A DNA stretch of 13,305 nt from Dehalococcoidia bacterium (GTDB lineage Bacteria > Chloroflexota > Dehalococcoidia > UBA2979): positions 1 through 13,305 of the forward strand of contig JALOAM010000084.1 in the NCBI GenBank assembly GCA_023228765.1. Direction: 5' to 3'. Positions 1 to 5,098 of this stretch are shown here, piece after piece (the first letter of the stretch is position 1; each line of letters opens with the position of its first letter). Under the pieces are notes generated by a model that saw nothing but the letters and a program-made list of their open reading frames with translations, searched no databases and had not been told where the DNA came from. The position numbers and the translations under genes were made by a program.

Positions 1-645
1 GACGTCGCCCGTGCCGGCTTCGGCCAGCAGGCGACCGAGTTCGCCGAGGGCGCGCGCGGGGACGATGGCGGTGCGTTCCACCTCGGCGGCGAGGGGCATC
101 GTGTGGACGGAGAGGCGGAAGCCGTCGGCGGCCGCGAGGCGGAGCTCGCCGGGCTTGAAGTGGAAGTGGACGCCGGTCAGCACGGGGCGTGAGTCGTCGG
201 TGGCGGCGGCGAAGACGGTCTGCGTGATCGCGGCGCGCAGGCGCGCGGCCTCGATGTGGATCTCGTCGGAACCGCTGACCGAGGGGATCGGCGGGAAGTC
301 GTCGGGGTCCATGCCGCCGATCGACGCGGTGTTCCTCGCGCAGGCGAGGCTCACCTGACGGGAGCGCTCGGCGAGGGTCATCGAGATCGGCTGGTGTGGC
401 AGCGTCGCGACGAAGTCGGCGAGGAGCCGCGAGGGCATCGTGATCGAGCCGGGCTCGGTGATGTCGGCGTCGATCTTGTAGGTGATGGCGATGGTCTCGG
501 CGTCGGTGGCCGAGAGGGTGATCGAGGACTCGTCAGCCTCGACGAGGACGTGCTGAGTGATCGGCAGCGTCGAGCGCGCGGGGATGGCTCGCGATACCGC
601 GGAGAGGCCGCGGTGCAGGTCTTCCTGCTGGCAGGAGAGCCGCAT
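1..645 (-). CDS. dnaN: DNA polymerase III beta subunit (sliding clamp), N-terminal part, cut by window edge
   Basis: This is the beta sliding clamp, the ring-shaped dimer that tethers replicative and translesion polymerases to DNA. I translated 215 codons from the ATG at 645 down to base 1, all open; the C-terminal part lies outside the window. Domain I (about residues 1-120) opens with MRLSCQQEDLHRGLSAVSRA, followed by TLPIT (26-30), the position of the conserved TLPIL of the family. It closes with DDFPPIPSV (115-123). Domain II (about 125 onward) contains DSRPVLTGVHF (151-161) and AAADGFRLSV-HTMP (171-184), equivalent to the family's ATDGHRL..MP, and IVPARAL (194-200). The upstream neighbour is a repeat block and a HAD gene, so it is not in a dnaA-dnaN pair on that side; the downstream side is unseen. 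A candidate promoter lies at 688-717. The Shine-Dalgarno is weak. Confidence 0.95.
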   Translation of the reverse strand, partial: MRLSCQQEDLHRGLSAVSRAIPARSTLPITQHVLVEADESSITLSATDAETIAITYKIDADITEPGSITMPSRLLADFVATLPHQPISMTLAERSRQVSLACARNTASIGGMDPDDFPPIPSVSGSDEIHIEAARLRAAITQTVFAAATDDSRPVLTGVHFHFKPGELRLAAADGFRLSVHTMPLAAEVERTAIVPARALGELGRLLAEAGTGDV

Positions 646-687
646 CGATCATCCGATCATTCAGGTAAGCGGTTTCGTTCAGGCGCA

Positions 688-717
688 AGTATACGTTCCG
701 TGAGTGGCGCGGGGCAA
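688..717 (-). promoter_or_regulatory. Candidate sigma-70-type promoter of dnaN
   Basis: On the minus strand, TTGCCC (717-712) and TATACT (693-688) are separated by 18 bases. The -10 matches TATAAT at five of six positions and the -35 matches TTGACA at four. It lies about 40 bases ahead of the dnaN ATG in an AT-richer pocket. This is pattern matching only. Confidence 0.45.
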
Positions 718-819
718 TGGTCGTTTGCCGTCGTTCTGACGGGCTCGTGGTCTCGACCGGTCAGCTCGTGCGGGACCACCGTCGGCGGGGTCGTGGTCCT
801 CACTCGGCCCTCACCCCAA

Positions 820-843
820 CCCTCTCCCGGAACCGGGAGAGGG
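820..843. repeat. Palindromic repeat core, copy 1
   Basis: CCCTCTCCCGG, then AA, then CCGGGAGAGGG: perfect 11-base arms. It is preceded by CCCTCACCCCAA at 808-819. The same leader and core recur at 979-1002, inverted at 1067-1105, and in degenerate form at 10757-10789, so it is a dispersed family in this genome. Confidence 0.9.
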
Positions 844-850
844 GGCCGGA

Positions 851-874
851 GTCGGAGTCGGGGTCGGGGTCGGG
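851..874. repeat. Hexanucleotide array GTCGGR, four units (second array at 1010-1033)
   Basis: Four consecutive units read GTCGGA, GTCGGG, GTCGGG, GTCGGG. The matching array in the second 159-bp unit, 1010-1033, reads A, A, G, G at the sixth position. One of the few differences between the two large units therefore lies inside this array. Confidence 0.8.
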
Positions 875-978
875 GAGGTGTCCGCGCGGCCGTTCTGACG
901 GTCTCGGGGTCTCGACCGGTCGGGTCGTGTGGGACCACCGTCGGCGGGGTCGTGGTCCTCAGTCGGCCCTCACCCCAA

Positions 979-1002
979 CCCTCTCCCGGAACCGGGAGAG
1001 GG
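979..1002. repeat. Palindromic repeat core, copy 2
   Basis: Identical to copy 1 and exactly 159 bases downstream of it: 11-base arms around AA, preceded by CCCTCACCCCAA and followed by the GTCGGR hexamer array. Confidence 0.9.
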
Positions 1003-1066
1003 GGCCGGAGTCGGAGTCGGAGTCGGGGTCGGGGAGGTGTCCGCGCGGCCTGCCTCCGTTCTGACT

Positions 1067-1105
1067 CCCCTCTCCCGGTTCCGGGAGAGGGGCTGGGGGT
1101 GAGGG
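1067..1105 (-). repeat. Palindromic repeat core, copy 3, inverted
   Basis: On the minus strand this reads CCCTCACCCCCAG followed by CCCCTCTCCCGG, AA and CCGGGAGAGGGG, so leader and core point opposite to copies 1 and 2. The arms are 12 bases. It is preceded on the plus strand by CGTTCTGAC (1057-1065), the same sequence that begins each 159-bp unit, so it looks like a truncated third unit whose core has flipped. Its outer end is 10 bases from the HAD stop codon. Confidence 0.85.
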
Positions 1106-1118
1106 CCTTCCGGCCTCA
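1100..1118 (-). terminator. Stem-loop overlapping the HAD hydrolase stop codon
   Basis: The minus strand reads TGAGGCC, loop GGAA, GGCCCTCA: a seven-base stem with one bulged C that includes the TGA stop itself. The much stronger hairpin of repeat copy 3 follows at once. There is no T-run. Together they could stop transcription before dnaN or protect the 3' end. Confidence 0.4.
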
Positions 1119-1904
1119 CGCCCCCGGAAGCACCTCGAGGAGGTCGATGAGGGCGGTGAGGGTCACGTCGGGCGGGGCGATGTGGTCGGGGAAGGCGGTC
1201 TCTTCGCGGCGGATCCAGGCGGTGCGGAGGCCGGCGTTGGCGGCGCCGGCGACGTCCGCGAAGGGGGAGTCGCCGACGTAGAGGATCTCGTCGGGGGCGA
1301 CGGCGAAGCGCCCGGAGAGCGCCTGGTAGATGGCGCGGTGGGGCTTGTACGCGCGGAGCGATTCCGAGGACTGGATGACGGAGAAGCGGAGGCGGGCGCG
1401 AGAGAGGGCGGCCTGCAGGAAGTCCTCGTCGGCGTTGGAGAGCAGGCCGAGCAGGTAGCCCCGTCCGGCGAGCCTCTCCACGGTGTCGTGGGCGTCGGGG
1501 TAGGCGGGGGCGACGGAGAGGGCGGCCCGGAAGCGGTCGGCAGCAGATGCGGCGTCGGAGGTGAGTCCGTGGTGGTCGACGGCGGCCTGGTACTGGCGAC
1601 GCCAGATCTCCCACTGCGAGTGCCAGTCCGGGAGCGGGCCGTTGAGGGCTCGCTCCGTGGGCCAGCCGCGGATGCCCTGCTCCACGCGGTCGCTCTGGTC
1701 CCAGACGTCGCCCGCGCGGTAGGAGCGCTGCCAGGTGAGAAAGAAGGCGTCGAAGTCCTCGACGGTGACGCCCTGGTGCTCCAGCTCCGCGGCCACGTCC
1801 ACGCGGAAGTGGGGCATGCCGTAGTCGAACAGCGTGCCGTAGCCGTCGAACGCGACGGCGCGGATGCGCGCGGGGTCGAAGGGGGTGCCGGGTTCACCGA
1901 TCAC
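1116..1904 (-). CDS. HAD-superfamily hydrolase, haloacid-dehalogenase-like (subfamily IA)
   Basis: A 262-residue cytoplasmic hydrolase with all four HAD motifs. Motif I is AFDGYGTLFD with the nucleophile D20. Its second Asp is replaced by Tyr, as in type II haloacid dehalogenases (FDxYGTL), whereas phosphatases have DxDxT. Motif II is LLSNADED (S156). Motif III is the Lys of AYKPHRAIY (K187). Motif IV is LYVGDSPFADVAGAANAG (D212, D217). A helical cap domain fills about residues 30-130. The start is GTG; upstream AGGACA is a modest ribosome site. The substrate cannot be read from the sequence: the motif I Tyr hints at dehalogenase-type chemistry, but many such proteins are phosphatases of unknown target. 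It lies 97 bases behind the MerR-like regulator. A -10-like TATAAC (minus strand, 1978-1973) could give it its own promoter, but I see no matching -35. Confidence 0.88.
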   Translation of the reverse strand: MIGEPGTPFDPARIRAVAFDGYGTLFDYGMPHFRVDVAAELEHQGVTVEDFDAFFLTWQRSYRAGDVWDQSDRVEQGIRGWPTERALNGPLPDWHSQWEIWRRQYQAAVDHHGLTSDAASAADRFRAALSVAPAYPDAHDTVERLAGRGYLLGLLSNADEDFLQAALSRARLRFSVIQSSESLRAYKPHRAIYQALSGRFAVAPDEILYVGDSPFADVAGAANAGLRTAWIRREETAFPDHIAPPDVTLTALIDLLEVLPGA

Positions 1905-1978
1905 GGGCTGCCTGTGTCCTGACCAGGCGCGCCGGAACTTCCTCGGTGGGGAGGAGGCGGCACGCCGGTACGGTTATA

Positions 1979-1993
1979 GCGGGAGAGGCCCGC
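1979..1993 (-). terminator. Small stem-loop behind the MerR-like regulator
   Basis: The minus strand reads GCGGG, CCTCT, CCCGC, eight bases past the TAG stop at 2004-2002. An alternative fold pairs AGAGGC (2003-1998) with GCCTCT (1989-1984) and excludes the first. The sequence following is TATAAC, which is also a candidate -10 for the HAD gene. A weak terminator at best. Confidence 0.3.
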
Positions 1994-2001
1994 GTCTGCC
2001 T

Positions 2002-2625
2002 CTACTGGTCGTAGATCGCCGTGAGGGAGAGCAGGACGCGGTCCGCGAGGCCCGCGATCTGTTCGCGCGCGGCGGCGGCTTCCTCGGGTGTCATGCGGTT
2101 GCGTTCCGCCAACTGCTTCGCGGTCTCGTCCAGCGAGCGGCGGAAGAACGTGAACGCCTGGATCGCCTGCGAGAGCGGCATCCCGCGCCGCTGGAGCTCC
2201 GCACCGTACGCCTCGCCGATGGCGGAGACTTCCTCCTCCAGCTCGCTCCGGCGCCCGCGCTTCGCGAGGTAGTCGTCCACGATCTCGACGAGCCGGCGGC
2301 CCAGGGGGCGGAGGGCGTCCCGTTCGTCCTCGTCGGTGTCGCGGTACCAGCGCGCGTCAGCCTTGTTGGAGTGCAGCTGGCGGCGGATGCGCGAGAGGGC
2401 GGCAGACTCCAGCGCCCGCTCCGGGCGTCGCCCGCCGGTCTCCACGAGGTCCTGGAGTTCCGCTTCGTCGAAGCGGCGATGGCCGCCCGGGGTGCGGAAC
2501 ACCTGGATCTCGCCGGAGTCGGCCCACCGACGCACAGTGGACTCGTTCACGCCGAGGATCTCGCACGCCCTCGCGAGGCTGACCCACCGGGATCGGCGGC
2601 GGGGGCGGTCGTTGGTTGAGGTCAT
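2002..2625 (-). CDS. MerR/BldC-like helix-turn-helix regulator with C-terminal helical domain
   Basis: 207 residues. I chose the ATG at 2625 because GGAGA sits seven to eight bases ahead and the family begins just before the helix-turn-helix; an in-frame ATG at 2715 would add 30 residues without homology-like features. Residues 14-58 form a winged helix-turn-helix, WVSLARACEILGVNESTVRR, ending in RTPGGHRRFDEAEL. TPGGHRRF is the wing signature shared by MerR, BldC and excisionase-type proteins. Residues about 75-205 are predicted all-helical, with RRLVEIVDDYL, EAYGAELQRRG and FTFFRRSLDE. The layout resembles the RsbRD N-terminal sensory fold, but that assignment is from memory and tentative. 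No effector ligand is visible. Inverted repeats in its leader suggest self-regulation. It lies 111 bases behind dinB. Confidence 0.85.
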   Translation of the reverse strand: MTSTNDRPRRRSRWVSLARACEILGVNESTVRRWADSGEIQVFRTPGGHRRFDEAELQDLVETGGRRPERALESAALSRIRRQLHSNKADARWYRDTDEDERDALRPLGRRLVEIVDDYLAKRGRRSELEEEVSAIGEAYGAELQRRGMPLSQAIQAFTFFRRSLDETAKQLAERNRMTPEEAAAAREQIAGLADRVLLSLTAIYDQ

Positions 2626-2633
2626 CGCAGTCT

Positions 2634-2651
2634 CCGAATCTACCGATTCGG
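2634..2651. promoter_or_regulatory. Inverted repeat just ahead of the MerR-like regulator, candidate operator
   Basis: CCGAATC, TACC, GATTCGG: perfect seven-base arms with a four-base spacer, 9 to 26 bases ahead of the regulator's ATG. It lies between the candidate promoter and the start codon, where bound protein would block expression. It overlaps the edge of the ribosome site GGAGA. Confidence 0.5.
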
Positions 2652-2664
2652 TGGGAAGACTTCG

Positions 2665-2704
2665 TAGATTTGAAACTCTAGGCCGAGATGCCCAGAGTCC
2701 GCAA
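2665..2704 (-). promoter_or_regulatory. Candidate promoter with overlapping imperfect inverted repeat
   Basis: On the minus strand TTGCGG (2704-2699) and TAGAGT (2680-2675) are 18 bases apart. The -10 half overlaps a second inverted repeat, TAGATTT GA AACTCTA (plus strand 2665-2680, one mismatch per arm). MerR-type activators bind palindromes in the promoter spacer or -10 region. The hexamers are only three of six and four of six matches. Confidence 0.35.
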
Positions 2705-2736
2705 GCGAAGTCCACATATGCGACCCCACCACCATG

Positions 2737-3978
2737 CTACAGCCCTCGGCTGACTGACCCGTCACCGAACCGTGATCGCAGCTCGTCGATGGTGCGGTCG
2801 AGTTGTTCGTTGCGTAGCACGCGAGGCGCGGCGGCGCCTCCCGGCGGGCCTCCGGAAGCCCCTCCGAGGTCGTCGAGCGTCAGCTGCATCTCGTCGTCGA
2901 CGAGGTTCGTGACCGCGACGCCGATGAGCCGGACCGGGTGCCGGCCCTCGGTGCGGAAGACCTCATCGAGGAGTTCCTGCGCCGCCTGCGCGATATCCGC
3001 CGTGGCCTGCACGGGGCGTCCGGGGGTGACGCTGCGGGCGAAGGTGGTGAAGTCCGGCCAGCGCACCTTCAGCGAGATCGTCCGGGCGCGCTTTCCCTGC
3101 CGCCGCAGGTCCGCGCCGACGCGGTCCGAGTGGCGCCGGATCACCTTCCGCATCTCCTCCAGGTCGGTGAGGTCCTCCATGAAGGTGTTCTCGCGCGAGA
3201 TCTGGACGCGGGCGCGCCCGCCTGCGACGACGACCGAGGGGTCGATGCCCCGTGCGCGGTCGGCGAGGGCTTCGCCGGCCTTGCCGTACTGCCGAGCGAG
3301 CCAGCGGGCGTCGAGGCGAGTCGCGTCGCCGATGGTGCGCACGCCGACCTTCGCGAGGGCCTCCCCGAACTTCGGGCCGACCAGCGGCAGCAGGCGGATC
3401 GCGAGCGGGGCGAGGAACGCCGCGTCACCGCCCACGGGGATCTCCAGCAGCCCGTCCGGCTTTGCCTGGTCTGAGCCCACCTTCGCCGTCGTCTTCGACC
3501 CGGCGATGCAGACCGAGACGGGGAGACCTAGCTCGCCACGCACGCGCCGGCGCACCTCGGCGGCGGCGTCGCGCGCGCCGGTCGTGGGGTCGCCGATGCC
3601 CGTGAGGTCCACGTACGCCTCGTCGAGGCCGACGGACTCCACCACCGGCGAGGTCTCGTTGAGGACGGCGTGGAACTGCTCCGAGTATTCGCCGTACACG
3701 CCCTGCGAGGGCGGCACGACGATCGCCTGTGGGCAGAGGCGGAGTGCCTGTGACATCGGTTGCGCCGAGTGGCAGCCGAACACGCGCGCTTCGTACGAGG
3801 CGGTTGCGACGACGCCGCGGCCGCCCGGGTGCCCCACGAGCACGGGCTTCCCGACGAGGTCCGGGTTCCGCAGCCGTTCCACCGCGACGAAGAACGAGTC
3901 CAGGTCGAAGTGCGCGATCCGCCTCGGTCGGCGCGGGCCGTGGTCACGGGTGGTGCGAGGGCTGGCGAGGTCGGTCAT
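2737..3978 (-). CDS. dinB: DNA polymerase IV (Y-family translesion polymerase)
   Basis: 413 residues, about 60 more than the E. coli enzyme. The palm carries HFDLDSFF (23-30), with D25 as metal ligand and F30 at the steric-gate position that excludes ribonucleotides. It also has SVGLDEAYVD (115-124), with catalytic D119 and E120. The AGSKTTAKVGSD segment follows. A helix-hairpin-helix thumb (LVGPKFGEALAKVGVRTIGD) and a little-finger domain come next. Near the C-terminus, QLTLDDL resembles the QLxLF/QLVLGL beta-clamp binding peptide, then RSRFGDGS is typical of the family's end. A Gly/Pro/Ala insert lies between the clamp-like peptide and the end. The ATG at 3978 has only a weak GGGA ahead. 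Such enzymes bypass damaged bases and need the clamp encoded at the left end of this window. I saw no GAAC-N4-GTTC LexA box upstream. Confidence 0.95.
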   Translation of the reverse strand: MTDLASPRTTRDHGPRRPRRIAHFDLDSFFVAVERLRNPDLVGKPVLVGHPGGRGVVATASYEARVFGCHSAQPMSQALRLCPQAIVVPPSQGVYGEYSEQFHAVLNETSPVVESVGLDEAYVDLTGIGDPTTGARDAAAEVRRRVRGELGLPVSVCIAGSKTTAKVGSDQAKPDGLLEIPVGGDAAFLAPLAIRLLPLVGPKFGEALAKVGVRTIGDATRLDARWLARQYGKAGEALADRARGIDPSVVVAGGRARVQISRENTFMEDLTDLEEMRKVIRRHSDRVGADLRRQGKRARTISLKVRWPDFTTFARSVTPGRPVQATADIAQAAQELLDEVFRTEGRHPVRLIGVAVTNLVDDEMQLTLDDLGGASGGPPGGAAAPRVLRNEQLDRTIDELRSRFGDGSVSRGL

Positions 3979-4045
3979 CGGAGTCCCGCGCGGGGAGAGC
4001 GCAGGTCGAGGATAGACGACGGCGAGGCGAAGTCGGTGACGCGGG

Positions 4046-4471
4046 CTACGAGCCGGCGGCGATGCTCCCGGCGGCGGGCTCGTCGCTGACCACGGCTGTG
4101 ATCTCCTCGACGCCCTCGGCTTCGGTGTCGCCCTCGGAGGCGTCGGTCGCTTCGTCGGAGGTGTCCTCCGCGCTCGCGCCGTTCGGACGGTAGGGGGTGC
4201 GCTTCACGAGGCGCAGGCCCTCGATCTCTTCTTCGGTCACCGCCTGGACGGCGTCCTCGGGCTTCGCGCCCGCGCGGACGCGGCGCATGACCGCGACGCC
4301 GGCGGCGATGACGAGCGCCGAGGAGATCGCGGCGCCGCTGGCGATGAACATGTGCTTGCGCTTCATCTCGGGGAAGCGGTCGATCGCCTCGTGGGCGAGC
4401 TTGATCGCACCGAACGCGAGTTCGTCGACGTGTTCGCCGCCGCTGGGATGCCGGAGTTCGTCGGGCTTCAT
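4046..4471 (-). CDS. Unknown single-pass membrane protein with acidic tail
   Basis: 141 residues, not recognised. Residues 1-40 are hydrophilic with an amphipathic stretch (DELAFGAIKLAHEAIDRF). Residues 41-63 (MFIASGAAISSALVIAAGVAV) form one membrane helix. It is followed by basic MRRVRAGAK, which favours the C-terminus in the cytoplasm by the positive-inside rule. Residues 99-132 are rich in Asp, Glu, Ser and Thr and probably disordered. No catalytic motif is visible. The ATG at 4471 has no clear Shine-Dalgarno; the preceding bases are GATACATAG. It sits between ribH and dinB, 61 bases past the ribH stop, with a hairpin between, so it may not be functionally tied to riboflavin. The GC pattern matches the neighbours and the frame is the longest consistent one, so I judge it a real gene. 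Confidence 0.7.
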   Translation of the reverse strand: MKPDELRHPSGGEHVDELAFGAIKLAHEAIDRFPEMKRKHMFIASGAAISSALVIAAGVAVMRRVRAGAKPEDAVQAVTEEEIEGLRLVKRTPYRPNGASAEDTSDEATDASEGDTEAEGVEEITAVVSDEPAAGSIAAGS

Positions 4472-4515
4472 CTATGTATCTTGAACATGAACTGGCCTAC
4501 TGCGCCAGTCCTATA

Positions 4516-4529
4516 GGCCCCTGGGGGCC
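4516..4529 (-). terminator. Stem-loop directly behind ribH
   Basis: Three bases past the ribH TAA, the minus strand reads GGCCCC CA GGGGCC, best drawn as a five-base stem with a four-base loop. No T-run follows. A wider inverted repeat, GGCCTA (4494-4499) with TAGGCC (4514-4519), overlaps it and could form a competing fold. It may be a weak terminator or processing signal. Confidence 0.4.
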
Positions 4530-4532
4530 GTC

Positions 4533-5015
4533 TTACTCGTCGCCACTCGCCAGCTCGCGCAGCACCGCCGCCGAGTGCAGGGCGGCATACATCGCCTCGC
4601 TGCCCTTGTTGCCCACCGCGCCGCCGGCGCGGGCCTCGGCCTGCGCGATCGTGTCGGTCGTCGTGACGCCGAGGGCGATCGGGACGCCGGACTCCAGCGT
4701 CGCCTGCATCAGGCCGCGGGCGGCTTCGCCCGCCACGAAGTCGAAGTGAGGGGTCTCGCCGCGGATGATGCAGCCGATCGCGGCGACGGCATCGACCGCC
4801 GTGTCCTCGGCGAGTTCCTGCGCGATGAGGGCCAGCTCGAACGCGCCCGCCACCCAGCAGACCGTGATGTCATCCTCGGCGACGCCCATGCCGCGCGCCG
4901 TCTCCAGCGCGCCGTCCAGCATCTTCTTCGTGATCTGGTCGTTGAACATCGACACGACGATGCCGACCTTCAGTCCGGTCGCATCGATGTCGCCCTGCCC
5001 GATGACGCGCGCCAA
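4533..5015 (-). CDS. ribH: 6,7-dimethyl-8-ribityllumazine synthase
   Basis: 160 residues, the normal length. The enzyme joins the pyrimidine made by RibD plus a phosphatase with 3,4-dihydroxy-2-butanone 4-phosphate from RibB to give lumazine, the substrate of riboflavin synthase; family members form pentamers or 60-subunit capsids. Visible features: SMFNDQITKKML (22-33), whose Phe stacks on the substrate ring; VAGAFELALIAQ (55-66); AIGCIIRGETPHFDFV (79-94) with the catalytic H90; and ALGVTTTDTIAQAEARAG (114-131) with R129; then NKGSEA (136-141). The start is TTG at 5015, chosen because GGAGG lies six bases ahead and it gives the standard N-terminus. It is the last of the rib genes, 83 bases past ribBA with a strong hairpin between. 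Confidence 0.95.
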   Translation of the reverse strand: MARVIGQGDIDATGLKVGIVVSMFNDQITKKMLDGALETARGMGVAEDDITVCWVAGAFELALIAQELAEDTAVDAVAAIGCIIRGETPHFDFVAGEAARGLMQATLESGVPIALGVTTTDTIAQAEARAGGAVGNKGSEAMYAALHSAAVLRELASGDE

Positions 5016-5062
5016 GTCCTGCCTCCGACCCCTGATCCCCGTGTGCCGTGGTGTACGAACAG

Positions 5063-5089
5063 ACCGCCCGAGGCGTCACCTCGGGCGGT
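5063..5089 (-). terminator. Strong stem-loop between ribBA and ribH
   Basis: ACCGCCCGAGG, loop of five, CCTCGGGCGGT: a perfect 11-base stem starting 9 bases past the ribBA stop. The minus strand continues TCTGTTCGT, which is moderately T-rich. This is the best intrinsic terminator inside the riboflavin cluster. It would lower ribH relative to upstream genes unless ribH has its own promoter, and I saw no clear one in the 47 bases left. Confidence 0.65.
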
Positions 5090-5098
5090 GCTCCGATG

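Larger units (their letters stand above)
732..1050. repeat. Two tandem 159-bp repeat units in the gap between the HAD gene and dnaN
   Basis: Unit 1 is 732-890 and unit 2 is 891-1049. Each starts CGTTCTGACGG, and they align without gaps; I count about seven substitutions. Each unit holds, in order: a 7-bp inverted repeat GGACCAC/GTGGTCC (773-799 and 932-958); a palindromic core (820-843 and 979-1002); a short array of the hexamer GTCGGR (851-874 and 1010-1033); and the closing GGTGTCCGCGCGGCC. The region 646-1115 has no gene. The reading frames through it give Pro/Ser/Arg-rich peptides that are by-products of the repeats. Confidence 0.9.

Noticed and set aside
732..1105. CRISPR array
   Set aside because: Only two units, 159 bases long, with similar rather than unique content between palindromes, and no cas genes.
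256..1281. Long plus-strand open frame of 341 codons across dnaN, the repeats and the HAD gene
   Set aside because: It runs antisense to two clear genes and its middle is the translated palindromic repeat (SPQPSPGTGRG-type peptides), a well-known source of spurious proteins.
2626..2715. 30-residue N-terminal extension of the MerR-like regulator from the ATG at 2715
   Set aside because: That start has no ribosome site, and the extension would pass through the candidate promoter and operator sequences.
4481..4495. LexA/SOS box for dinB
   Set aside because: GAACATGAAC here is a direct repeat, not GAAC-N4-GTTC, and it lies ahead of the membrane-protein gene rather than dinB. No other such box was seen.
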